From the NCBI GenBank assembly GCA_964430305.1, contig CAYSEX010000005.1, forward strand, positions 1 through 64,000: DNA of 64,000 nt, in the 5' to 3' direction. A program made the position numbers and the translations under genes. Numbering within the stretch: the stretch's first letter is position 1; every line of letters starts with the position of its first letter. The notes beneath the pieces were generated by a model that worked only from the letters and a program-made list of their open reading frames with translations, did not search any database and had not been told where the DNA came from. The DNA comes from CAIZGX01 sp964430305 (lineage in GTDB: Bacteria > Bacteroidota > Bacteroidia > Flavobacteriales_D > Sanyastnellaceae). This document shows positions 44,574 through 52,761 of this stretch, piece after piece.

Positions 44574-47500
44574 ATGCAACTACGTTTACTTGGTTTAATT
44601 CTTCTAGGCTCACTGCTTCTCCCAATTCAAACTTTGGCTCAAAATAGCTGCGAGTCAGCCGTTGAAACTTTTTGTGGCAGTCCTAATGCAATCTTAATCA
44701 ATGCTGGAATAGGATCTGACAACAACAACTACTGTGGTTTCGCGAATTCAGGAAATGAATACTTCCTCAGTTTCACCCCTACAGCAACAGGTGAGTATAC
44801 AGGACAATTGTTAGATAATGGAGAATTAAACCCTGTTGATATTCGTTATAAAAGTGCAAGTTCTGGTTGTAATACTGCCGATTGGATCTGTGCCACATCG
44901 GGGCCCATTACAGGAGGCATGAGCACCAACAATCTCCTTCTAAACCAAGGAACTACTTATATCATTTGCATAGATGTTTCAAGCAGTAGCGATAATTTTT
45001 TTGGTTCGTTTCACTTGGACTGCGTTGATACTCCTCCGGGAAATGACTTGTTTGAAAATGCCGCTTTCTTAGGTTGTGAAAGCACGGTGACAGGCACTCT
45101 GAATGGAGCAACACTCGATTTAGTTTCCAATCCGTTTCTCACTTCTCCAAATAACAATGGAGTGTGGTATGTGTTTGAAGGTAACGACAACTTAACAACT
45201 TTGACCACTTGCTCAAATTACACCAATTTCGACACACAAATTTCAGTTTATATAGGCGATTCTTGTATTGCGGCAAATGATGATGATCCAACATGCAATG
45301 ACCCAAACAGCTCCAGAGTTTCCTTCCAGGCCAATACCGGAATAACATATCACATTTTTATTCATGGCTTTGCCATCGAAACTTCAGATTTTCAACTCAC
45401 TGCATCTTGTTCTTCTTCGTGCATTGCTCCACTCAATGACGCGTGTGAAGGCGCAATTCATTTGGGGACTCTAACCAATACGGAATGCATAAATCCACAA
45501 ACTGCGAGCACGTTTTGCGCAAACCAGCCTCTTACTAACCCTAATGGCATTTCTGGTTTTTACACCATTCACGACCTTTGGTATACATTCCAAAATCCTA
45601 CTACCCTGCTTGAAATTCAAATGAGCGCTCAAGACAATGCACAAATTGGATATGCTTTGTATACAGGCAATTCGTGCGAAAATCTTTTCGGACCTCTCGT
45701 TGTGGATGAAAATATATCAAGTATTGGCGGAGATTATTTCGAATGGATAACAGCAGGAGAAAATTATTACTTACAGCTCTTCAGTTTACCTGGTGAATCA
45801 GGGAATTTTGATTTTTGTTTAACCAATGCAACATGCACTCAACCCAACAACTTAAATGTTTCAAACATCAGCGCCAATTCTGCTCAACTTAACTGGACCA
45901 ATTACCAAACAGGCACAACCGTTGATGTTTTTTATACCACTTCGCCAATTGAAATTCCTTCAAATGCAGCAAGTATTTATGGTGTTGTTTTCCCTTTTAT
46001 TACATTGAGTAATTTACAAGAGTTTACAACCTATTATGCTTATGTACGCAACAGTTGCGGAAACGGTGATAGCCCTTGGTCAAACCCAGTCATTTTCACC
46101 ACATCATGGAATACACCTGATTGTTTTACCTCTTCAGAATTAACATGCGGTGTTTTGGAATCTATTTTTTTTGAAGGTGCAGGATCTTTCACGAGCACGG
46201 CCTGTACTTCAACACCCGGGAGAGAATTCATCTATTCGTTTACCGCCTCCATTTCCGGCACTTATGAAATTGAGAGTGATAATGACAATTTCAAAATTTA
46301 CATACAAGAAATTGGATCCGATTGTAATTTTAGTAACGCAACATGCGCCATTTCTCAAGGCAATAAACATTACTTTCATCTGAATTCAGGACAAAGCTAT
46401 TTTATTTTGCTAGACGCCACTAGCTTGAATGCAGGACTAACGAATTTCACTTTGAACTGCCCAAGCTTCGGAGAAGATTTAGAGAATGCTCAGTTCATTG
46501 CGGGTACATTTTACCCTGTTTGCAATAACATAAGCGGTACTTTAGAGAACAGATACTTATCCCTGCTTGGAGGAACACTTCGAGCCGATGCATATTATAA
46601 GTTTAATGCGGTTACCCATGGCATTAACTTAAAGTTGAATGCAAACCTCAATAACAGCATTTCAAATTTATCACTTGCCCTTCTCGACGCACAGGGGAAT
46701 ATTATTGAATCAGAAGTGAACGGTATAGGTGGAAATCTATATATTAATACCAATCAACTTCAGGTAGGCCAAACCTATTACATTCGAATACTTGAGAATT
46801 CAAATGCATCAAACACAGATTACACCTTGTGCGCACGACATCTAAAAAATGGAAGTTGTGGCAACAATCCAAGTTTCAATCTAAATATGGGAAACTATTT
46901 CTCAGCTTCAATTACGAGCGGGTGCACGTATCGGTTTACGATTGATGGCACCAGTGGAATAGCAAACGGAAACACCTACATTAAAAATCAAAGTTCTCCA
47001 TACCTGGTTTTGGCCAATGTGTTTCCAAACTTGCCTTATGATTGCAACTACACCATTGATGTGCAAAACGTTTATTCATTGCCAACAAGTAATGGCCAAA
47101 ATGAAATTGTTGTAATGTCTAGCGCTAATTCATGCAGCATACACATTAACGCACAAGCAGAAACAGTGTTAAGGTATTCAGATCGCTGCAATGTTCAAAA
47201 CAAACCCAGAGTTTCATGGATTGCCGCCAATAACTTTGTGCTCACTAACATTGGTTACCGTTGGGAGTTTCAAAAGTTAGATGATCAAGGAAATAGTGTT
47301 GGTCAACCCATTGTTTATACTACTACACGCTCAAACCAATATGTTAATCTTGGAAATGTGGCTCAATTAGAATACGATACACATTACGAAGTTTCATGTG
47401 CTCCGCAGTTTAGTTACGGAACCGGCACTTTAGGGGCAGCATACGAAATGTGCATTTCTCCATTTACTGGGTTTACTGATAATACCTACCGGAATAGCAT

Positions 47501-47741
47501 TGATACTATTGAAGAATCGAGTCATTTGTTATACCCGAACCCAGCATCAAGTTATTTTCAGATTGAACTTGCTGAAGAAGTGCAAAACGTTCAACTTGTA
47601 AATTCACTTGGTAAGACTATTCAACTTTGGAAGAATAAACAGACAACCTATGAATTCAATTCTCTAGCGACAGGAATTTATGTTGTTCGTTGGGAAGATG
47701 AATTGGGTCAACACTCAGAGAAACTTTTTATCCAGCGTTAA
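44574..47741 (+). CDS. Large secreted T9SS protein with fibronectin III domain
   Basis: A 1055-residue exported protein (signal peptide about 1-23). It has several related Cys-containing beta domains of the pattern CESAVETFCG...YFLSFTPTATGEY (about 24-150, 155-280, 285-420 and 515-630), one fibronectin type III domain (about 425-515, from CTQPNNLNVSNISANSAQLNW) and a type A sorting tail (LLYPNPASSYFQIEL, ending KLFIQR). No enzyme motif is visible, so an adhesive or surface-layer role is likely. The upstream 101 nt hold no clear promoter box. Its 3' end overlaps the convergent SRPBCC gene by 14 nt. Confidence 0.8.
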   Translation: MQLRLLGLILLGSLLLPIQTLAQNSCESAVETFCGSPNAILINAGIGSDNNNYCGFANSGNEYFLSFTPTATGEYTGQLLDNGELNPVDIRYKSASSGCNTADWICATSGPITGGMSTNNLLLNQGTTYIICIDVSSSSDNFFGSFHLDCVDTPPGNDLFENAAFLGCESTVTGTLNGATLDLVSNPFLTSPNNNGVWYVFEGNDNLTTLTTCSNYTNFDTQISVYIGDSCIAANDDDPTCNDPNSSRVSFQANTGITYHIFIHGFAIETSDFQLTASCSSSCIAPLNDACEGAIHLGTLTNTECINPQTASTFCANQPLTNPNGISGFYTIHDLWYTFQNPTTLLEIQMSAQDNAQIGYALYTGNSCENLFGPLVVDENISSIGGDYFEWITAGENYYLQLFSLPGESGNFDFCLTNATCTQPNNLNVSNISANSAQLNWTNYQTGTTVDVFYTTSPIEIPSNAASIYGVVFPFITLSNLQEFTTYYAYVRNSCGNGDSPWSNPVIFTTSWNTPDCFTSSELTCGVLESIFFEGAGSFTSTACTSTPGREFIYSFTASISGTYEIESDNDNFKIYIQEIGSDCNFSNATCAISQGNKHYFHLNSGQSYFILLDATSLNAGLTNFTLNCPSFGEDLENAQFIAGTFYPVCNNISGTLENRYLSLLGGTLRADAYYKFNAVTHGINLKLNANLNNSISNLSLALLDAQGNIIESEVNGIGGNLYINTNQLQVGQTYYIRILENSNASNTDYTLCARHLKNGSCGNNPSFNLNMGNYFSASITSGCTYRFTIDGTSGIANGNTYIKNQSSPYLVLANVFPNLPYDCNYTIDVQNVYSLPTSNGQNEIVVMSSANSCSIHINAQAETVLRYSDRCNVQNKPRVSWIAANNFVLTNIGYRWEFQKLDDQGNSVGQPIVYTTTRSNQYVNLGNVAQLEYDTHYEVSCAPQFSYGTGTLGAAYEMCISPFTGFTDNTYRNSIDTIEESSHLLYPNPASSYFQIELAEEVQNVQLVNSLGKTIQLWKNKQTTYEFNSLATGIYVVRWEDELGQHSEKLFIQR

Positions 47742-48192
47742 ATTTTCTTTGAACATGCAGCTCTCTGAAGTCAAAAATGCCCTCTAGCTTCTTTTTGATA
47801 TAAACCGCATTCATTATTCGACCAAGAACACCATAGCCAACAGCATAAGAGACAATGTCTGTCATGAGAACACCTTCTGAAGTTGTTTCAAAAATGTGTT
47901 GATGATGCCAAAACGCATAAGGACCAAATCGCTGCTCATCTACAAAATACTTTCCTTCAGTACAATGAGTGATCTCGGTTGTCCACTTCAATGGAAGATT
48001 CAAAAAAGGTCGAACTTTGTAATGTATTACCATTCCAGCATACATTTTCAAACCTCTTAAATCGGTTAAGATTTCAAAACTCATATCTGGAGGCGTGATA
48101 TCATTTAAGTTCAACGGAGTGGAAAAATAATCCCAGACTACCTCCGGTGGAGCTTTTAACAACGTTGATTTTTTGAGTGTGTATACTTTCAT
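47728..48192 (-). CDS. SRPBCC-family ligand-binding protein
   Basis: A 154-residue cytosolic START/polyketide-cyclase-like helix-grip protein. The pattern LLKAPPEVVWDYFSTPLNLNDITPP, RPFLNLPLKWTTEI, FWHHQHIFET and the long C-terminal helix matches the cell-division-inhibitor-like SRPBCC proteins common in Bacteroidota. The ligand is unknown. It follows the acyltransferase gene by 32 nt on the same strand. Confidence 0.82.
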   Translation of the reverse strand: MKVYTLKKSTLLKAPPEVVWDYFSTPLNLNDITPPDMSFEILTDLRGLKMYAGMVIHYKVRPFLNLPLKWTTEITHCTEGKYFVDEQRFGPYAFWHHQHIFETTSEGVLMTDIVSYAVGYGVLGRIMNAVYIKKKLEGIFDFRELHVQRKFNAG

Positions 48193-48224
48193 ACACTCAT
48201 GAACAATACTTCCGCGTAAAGGTT

Positions 48225-49244
48225 CTATCTATTGTATTTAATTTTCTTTGTCCAGTCGAGAGCGGGCTTTTCAATGAGCCAATACATGCCCCAAGCACCA
48301 AGAATAGCGGTCAATTGCAACAGGACTAAGCTAAAAAGAAGCACATATACATTCATCTCCGGAGAGTAAACCAAATGGTAATACAAAAACACGAACATGA
48401 GATGCGAGAGATAAAACGAATACGAGACTTCACCAACGAAGTCTAACCATTTTGGCCCTTTCTTCACCAAGAAAATAAAGAGAAATGCTAAAACGGAGGC
48501 CGTTAAAATATGAAAACCCAAACCGTGCAATTTTTCTACACCCACATAAATGGCCAAAACTGAGCACAGAACAGCACATAGAAACTCTAACCGCGTAAAT
48601 AATGTTTTCCAATACATGAAAAGCGCGAATCCCAATGAAAATATGGGCAGGTGGAAAAATAACGTTTCTTTCACATGAATTCCGTTGAACAATAAAGAAA
48701 GCGGCATAATCGCCAATCCAAAGTAAAAAGCCAAGTTTCGAATTAGGCGGTATTTCGATACCATGAGCGGCAGCATGATTGCCAAATAAATATAAAATTG
48801 AAATTCAATAAAAAGTGTCCAATACACATCAATGACCCATTTTCCTTCTTGAAGGAAGGGGACTGAGAAGGCCAATGAATTGCCTATGCGTTTTAGCATT
48901 TCGCCGTTGAGCGATTGTCCTTCAATCAATAGCCAAATGACACCAACAAAAAGAAAAATGGAAAGAACGAAAGGCGGATACAACCTGACCCAACGTTTAG
49001 CGAGAAACCGAAAAACATTCTGATACCCATATTGCCCTTGAAACATGGACCATGGCATAACAACACCACTGATAACAAAAAAGACGGAAACACCTTCTTG
49101 TCCCCAGGTAAGGTAATCATAATTGTTCGGAAAATGAGCATTCAAAAGAAATGCACAATGGTAGACACATACCATCCAAGCCGCAATTCCTCTTAATGAT
49201 TGCAACCCTCCTAATTGGTTTATTGAATTATTCAAATTAGACAT
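48225..49244 (-). CDS. Acyltransferase 3 family integral membrane protein
   Basis: A 339-residue polytopic inner-membrane protein of the acyltransferase-3/OafA/NodX class that acylates surface sugars. The N-terminal LQSLRGIAAWMVCVYHCAF has the RG.A...V..YH signature with the catalytic His; about ten hydrophobic helices follow, and FFVISGVVMPWSM is conserved. The substrate is unknown. The ATG at 49244 sits directly after the T-run of the tRNA-Leu terminator. The alternative TTG at 49268 lies inside that hairpin and is rejected. SRPBCC follows. Confidence 0.85.
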   Translation of the reverse strand: MSNLNNSINQLGGLQSLRGIAAWMVCVYHCAFLLNAHFPNNYDYLTWGQEGVSVFFVISGVVMPWSMFQGQYGYQNVFRFLAKRWVRLYPPFVLSIFLFVGVIWLLIEGQSLNGEMLKRIGNSLAFSVPFLQEGKWVIDVYWTLFIEFQFYIYLAIMLPLMVSKYRLIRNLAFYFGLAIMPLSLLFNGIHVKETLFFHLPIFSLGFALFMYWKTLFTRLEFLCAVLCSVLAIYVGVEKLHGLGFHILTASVLAFLFIFLVKKGPKWLDFVGEVSYSFYLSHLMFVFLYYHLVYSPEMNVYVLLFSLVLLQLTAILGAWGMYWLIEKPALDWTKKIKYNR

Positions 49245-49273
49245 AAAAAAAAATCCTTGATTTCTCAAGGATT
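49243..49273 (-). terminator. Rho-independent terminator of tRNA-Leu
   Basis: Minus strand: AATCCTTGA and TCAAGGATT form a perfect 9 bp stem (plus 49252-49260 and 49265-49273; 4 nt loop) followed by a run of T (plus 49245-49253). The last T directly precedes the acyltransferase ATG. Confidence 0.85.
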
Positions 49274-49281
49274 AAAAATAG

Positions 49282-49366
49282 TACCCGGAGTGGGACTTGA
49301 ACCCACACAGCCGCAATGGCCACAGGATTTTAAGTCCTGCGTGTCTACCGATTCCACCATCCGGGC
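49282..49366 (-). tRNA. tRNA-Leu (anticodon UAA)
   Basis: 85 nt. Acceptor GCCCGGA pairs with TCCGGGT (one G-U), and the discriminator is A. The anticodon stem CAGGA/TCCTG encloses loop CTTAAAA, giving UAA. A long variable arm (GTGGCCATTGCGGCTG region) and T-loop GTTCAAGTC support a class II leucine tRNA. The 3' CCA is not encoded. It is followed by its own terminator and preceded by the tRNA-Gly terminator. Confidence 0.95.
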
Positions 49367-49375
49367 AACTACATA

Positions 49376-49401
49376 CAAAAAAACCTGATTAGATCAGGTT
49401 T
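49376..49401 (-). terminator. Rho-independent terminator of tRNA-Gly
   Basis: Minus strand: AAACCTGAT/ATCAGGTTT, a perfect 9 bp stem with a 3 nt loop (plus 49381-49401), runs into a T-run (plus 49377-49383). It separates the two tRNA transcripts, so tRNA-Leu needs its own start or read-through. Confidence 0.85.
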
Positions 49402-49414
49402 CTTTGCTGCTATG

Positions 49415-49487
49415 AGCGAGAGACGAGACTCGAACTCGCGACCCTAACCTTGGCAAGGTTATGCTCTACCAACTGAGCTACTCTCGC
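49415..49487 (-). tRNA. tRNA-Gly (anticodon GCC)
   Basis: 73 nt. Acceptor GCGAGAG/CTCTCGC, D-stem GCTC, anticodon stem TAACC/GGTTA with loop TTGCCAA giving GCC, T-loop TTCGAGT, discriminator T as usual for glycine. CCA is not encoded. A terminator lies 14 nt downstream, and a TATTTTTG box 26 nt upstream (plus 49514-49521). Confidence 0.95.
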
Positions 49488-49513
49488 GATAAATAAAAGA
49501 ACTTTTGGGATGG

Positions 49514-49521
49514 CAAAAATA
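49514..49521 (-). promoter_or_regulatory. -7 promoter box of tRNA-Gly
   Basis: Minus-strand TATTTTTG matches TAnnTTTG, 26 nt before the mature 5' end of tRNA-Gly in the gap after alkB. No -33 TTTG was seen at the usual spacing. Confidence 0.45.
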
Positions 49522-49532
49522 AGCACATTCCC

Positions 49533-50585
49533 TTAATCTGCAAGATTTTTTTGAAGATTTTTTACTTTCATCGCCAATGGATTCATGATCTTGAACCAAG
49601 CGAAAGGAACTAGAGCTAGAAGCATCATGCTGGGATAGCCAGCAGGTAATTGTCCGGCGTTATCTAATGACCTGAGGTGTTCATAAGGTCTTTCGGGACT
49701 TGCATGGTGATCGCTGTGTCGGGTCAATTCAAAAAGCACTATTCTTCCCAAGATAAAATCTGAGTTCCATGAATGAATTGGCGATACATCTTCGAATCTA
49801 TTCTCTGTAATTTTTTCTCTAAAAAGTCCATAGTGTTCAATGTAGTTCACCGTCTCCAACAGTAAAATACCCATGACCGCTGCCAAAATAAAAGATAGCA
49901 GCACCTTCCATCCGAACAACAAATAAATCAAGATGAGAGCGACAATTTCAATCAACACATACCAAAAGACTTCATTGACAGTCCCTGACTTCTTTCTTTT
50001 GGCTTCTTCATTAGCAATATTCCAAGCAGATAAAAAAGATTGAGGTATAACACGAATAAAAAAAGCATAAATGGATTCATTGAGTCGAGCAGTTGCTGGG
50101 TCTTTCGTGGTTCCCACCCACTTGTGATGACCTTTGTTGTGCTCTACAAAGAAATGCATGTAGAGAGAAGTTAGTAAGAGTGCTTTTGACATCAGCTGTT
50201 CACGTTTCAATGGAGAGTGTCCTAACTCATGTGCTACGTTTATACCAAAGACACCGCACATCATGCCCATAGCAGTTATATTTCCCCAATACGTTAGACT
50301 TGAAAATTCGAGTTTTCTTTGTACAAAGAGAAAAGCAATGAGAACGGTAAACTGAACGGGAACCGACAATGAAATCAAGACAACCGGTATTGCATCTCTT
50401 TGTTCACGCGAGGTAAATTCGGTGTGAAGTGAATTTCGATCTGTACCTATCACAAATTCAAACAGCGGAAGGCACACAAACGAAAAGACAAGTGTTGAAA
50501 AAGACCAAATTCCTCCCAAGTAAAATCCTACAACAGCTAAAGTTGGCAGTATAAAAGCGAGGAGGTATTTGAACTTCCCGAACAT
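49533..50585 (-). CDS. alkB: Alkane 1-monooxygenase (AlkB family)
   Basis: Integral-membrane non-haem di-iron hydroxylase oxidising the terminal methyl of alkanes. All histidine boxes are present: HELGH (119-123), EHNKGHHKWVGTTKDPATA (from 148), NYIEHYGL and LTRHSDHHASPERPYEHL. Four to six membrane helices flank them; 350 residues is slightly shorter than Pseudomonas AlkB. No rubredoxin or reductase gene is nearby. It is last in a tight run argS-ribB-def-TPR-alkB (3 nt from the TPR gene). Fatty-acid or lipid hydroxylation is an alternative role. Confidence 0.9.
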   Translation of the reverse strand: MFGKFKYLLAFILPTLAVVGFYLGGIWSFSTLVFSFVCLPLFEFVIGTDRNSLHTEFTSREQRDAIPVVLISLSVPVQFTVLIAFLFVQRKLEFSSLTYWGNITAMGMMCGVFGINVAHELGHSPLKREQLMSKALLLTSLYMHFFVEHNKGHHKWVGTTKDPATARLNESIYAFFIRVIPQSFLSAWNIANEEAKRKKSGTVNEVFWYVLIEIVALILIYLLFGWKVLLSFILAAVMGILLLETVNYIEHYGLFREKITENRFEDVSPIHSWNSDFILGRIVLFELTRHSDHHASPERPYEHLRSLDNAGQLPAGYPSMMLLALVPFAWFKIMNPLAMKVKNLQKNLAD

Positions 50586-50588
50586 CGA

Positions 50589-51146
50589 TTACTTTTTGGT
50601 TATACTCGCATTCTTTTCCTTTAACTCACGTAAAATCTGTTCATCTGACTTCCCCAGTTGACTCAGCGCCAGTTGGGCATCATCTGCCCATTCTGATGCA
50701 GCAAAATCTGAAATAATAATTTCGTATTCTCGCTGAGCAACATCAAATTGCTTGAGAAATTCATCGGAAATAAAACCAAATTGAAAATGAATTAAGGCCA
50801 ATTTCGCGGGGTCATTTTCCAGAGACAAGGCCGCTTCAAAACTGCGCTTCACCTCATTGGCCATGCGCGCGCTTCCGGCTATGTTGCCTGCTTTTACAAA
50901 GTATTTAACTTTCTCATTGTTGTCTTTCAAAGAATCACCCAAGGTGAGGCAGGCCTGCACCACTCCTTTGATTTCTTGTTGAGAAATTTGACCCCGCTCT
51001 GCTGTCATTGCTTTATTATCAAAGCTCTGTACAACACTTTTCAATGAATCAAGATTTGCACGTTTTGTATGTGCATTTCCTGATTGGGAGTTTTGGCCAC
51101 AGCTAAAAAGCAACAGTGCTATTGACGAAAAAAGAAGCGTTCTCAT
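50589..51146 (-). CDS. TPR-like lipoprotein
   Basis: A 185-residue lipoprotein (signal MRTLLFSSIALLLFSC with Cys16). The rest is helical with TPR-like pairs (about 75-165, e.g. KVKYFVKAGNIAGSARMANEVKRSFEAA and QREYEIIISDFAASEWADDAQLAL). It is probably a periplasmic or outer-membrane scaffold; no precise function can be named. Its ATG overlaps the def stop (ATGA) and alkB follows after 3 nt. Confidence 0.72.
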   Translation of the reverse strand: MRTLLFSSIALLLFSCGQNSQSGNAHTKRANLDSLKSVVQSFDNKAMTAERGQISQQEIKGVVQACLTLGDSLKDNNEKVKYFVKAGNIAGSARMANEVKRSFEAALSLENDPAKLALIHFQFGFISDEFLKQFDVAQREYEIIISDFAASEWADDAQLALSQLGKSDEQILRELKEKNASITKK

Positions 51147-51706
51147 TTGTAAAATTTCATTCGGTAGTCTGTACTAATATTTCCTGTTTCAATATCGCGC
51201 AATTTTCCTTTCAACAAATTACGTTTTAACGCATTTATTCGATCTATGAATAAGACACCTTCAATGTGATCATATTCATGCTGAACTACGCGAGCGGCAA
51301 AGCCATCTAATTCTTCTTCGTAAAGATCCCAATTTTCGTCGTAATACTCAATTTTTAAAGTAGATTTCCGCTTCACCTCTTGACGAATTCGAGGAATGGA
51401 AAGGCATCCTTCCTCACAGTTCCACTCCTCACCTGACTCCTCAAAAATGATGGGATTAATGAACACACGTTTAAAATCTTCACATGATGGATCTCCATCT
51501 TCACCCTCTGCAACAGGAGTTGCATCAACAATAAACAGCCGTATTGACTTGCCGATTTGTGGTGCTGCGAGACCTACTCCATTTGCATTGTACATGGTTT
51601 CGAACATGTCTTCAATGAGTTTTTTGAGATCTGGATAATTCTGATCGATCTCTTCAGCTTTTTTTTTGAGTACGGGATCTCCGTATGCCACTATGGGAAG
51701 AATCAT
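51143..51706 (-). CDS. def: Peptide deformylase
   Basis: Fe(II)/Zn hydrolase removing the N-formyl group from nascent proteins. The three motifs are intact: NGVGLAAPQIG, EEGCLSIP with the metal Cys, and QHEYDHIEGVLFIDR with both metal His residues. At 187 residues it is full length. It overlaps ribB upstream and the TPR lipoprotein gene downstream, both by ATGA. No fmt gene lies nearby. Confidence 0.95.
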   Translation of the reverse strand: MILPIVAYGDPVLKKKAEEIDQNYPDLKKLIEDMFETMYNANGVGLAAPQIGKSIRLFIVDATPVAEGEDGDPSCEDFKRVFINPIIFEESGEEWNCEEGCLSIPRIRQEVKRKSTLKIEYYDENWDLYEEELDGFAARVVQHEYDHIEGVLFIDRINALKRNLLKGKLRDIETGNISTDYRMKFYK

Positions 51707-52749
51707 GAGTTCTTAAATTGAATGAATTGTGAAACCTCTAAACCGTAGCCTTCAAGACCACTTCTTTTTATTTGATTGTTGGTGATTAACGCCATTTTTT
51801 TCACGCCCTCGGACCGCACAATTTGAGCACCAATACCAAAGTCTTTGACGTCGCGCATGGTATCAGAATCGGGGTGGAGCAAAACAATTAATCCTTTCGA
51901 CTGTACTTTAATCCTTTCTAATGTAAAATTCAATGAGTGATGGGTATTCATAAGAAGCATGACAACATCTTGATGGGAAACACCACTTTGTACTCGAACC
52001 ACCACTTCATCTTCCTCTGACCAATTACCGAATGCGAGGGCGGTATGGCTGCGCGCGCCATTGTCGCTTGCATATGTTCTTATTCTGACTGGAATTTGAT
52101 TCCAAATCAAGTTCGATTCAGATTGCTTCTCTATCAATGTCTCGCGCTTTAATCGATAAGCCACTAGATGTTCAATTGAGATGATTTTTAAATCCAACTC
52201 TTTGGCAATTTCCAATAATTGTGGAAGACGGGCCATGGTTCCGTCATCATTCATAATTTCCACCAACGCACCGGCTGGTTCAAATCCCGCAAGCACAGCA
52301 AGGTCTACGGTTGCTTCTGTGTGTCCTGTTCTTCTCAACACTCCACCCTTTTTCGCAATCAATGGAAAAATGTGCCCAGGCCTACCCAAATCAGCAGGCG
52401 TGGTATCTTTTGAAATCAAAGCCTGAATTGTTTTGGCTCTATCATGAGCCGATATACCTGTGGTACAACCGTGTCCCAATAAATCAACCGAAACGGTAAA
52501 CGCTGTTTTGTTGGGATCTGTATTTTTCGCCACCATAAGGTCTAAGTCAAGTTCTTTGCACCTCTCTTCCGTGAGAGCGGCACAAATGAGACCACGACCA
52601 TGCTTGCTCATAAAGTTGATTACATCAGGAGTGACCTGTTTAGCGGGAATAATGAAATCACCTTCATTCTCCCTGTTCTCGTCGTCTACAACAATAATTA
52701 CTTTGCCCGCTTTCAGATCTTCAAGCGCTTCTTCTATGGTATTCAGCAT
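51703..52749 (-). CDS. ribB: 3,4-dihydroxy-2-butanone 4-phosphate synthase with degenerate RibA domain
   Basis: The RibB half (about residues 1-205) is intact: VVDDENRENEGDFI, MSKHGRGLICAAL, GHGCTTGISAHDRA, LRRTGHTEATVDLA. It makes the four-carbon precursor of riboflavin from ribulose 5-phosphate. The C-terminal half (about 210-348) aligns with GTP cyclohydrolase II by VRVQSGVSHQDVV and the ending NNQIKRSGLEGYGLEV. It lacks the zinc-binding C-x10-C-x-C segment and the RQEGRGIGL catalytic loop, so GTP cyclohydrolase activity is unlikely. A separate ribA is expected elsewhere. It starts 12 nt after argS and overlaps def by ATGA. Confidence 0.88.
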   Translation of the reverse strand: MLNTIEEALEDLKAGKVIIVVDDENRENEGDFIIPAKQVTPDVINFMSKHGRGLICAALTEERCKELDLDLMVAKNTDPNKTAFTVSVDLLGHGCTTGISAHDRAKTIQALISKDTTPADLGRPGHIFPLIAKKGGVLRRTGHTEATVDLAVLAGFEPAGALVEIMNDDGTMARLPQLLEIAKELDLKIISIEHLVAYRLKRETLIEKQSESNLIWNQIPVRIRTYASDNGARSHTALAFGNWSEEDEVVVRVQSGVSHQDVVMLLMNTHHSLNFTLERIKVQSKGLIVLLHPDSDTMRDVKDFGIGAQIVRSEGVKKMALITNNQIKRSGLEGYGLEVSQFIQFKNS

Positions 52750-52761
52750 ATGTTCTTGTTG

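Noticed and set aside
49244..49268. TTG at 49268 as acyltransferase start
   Set aside because: It lies in the stem-loop of the tRNA-Leu terminator and would encode a Phe run from the T-tract.
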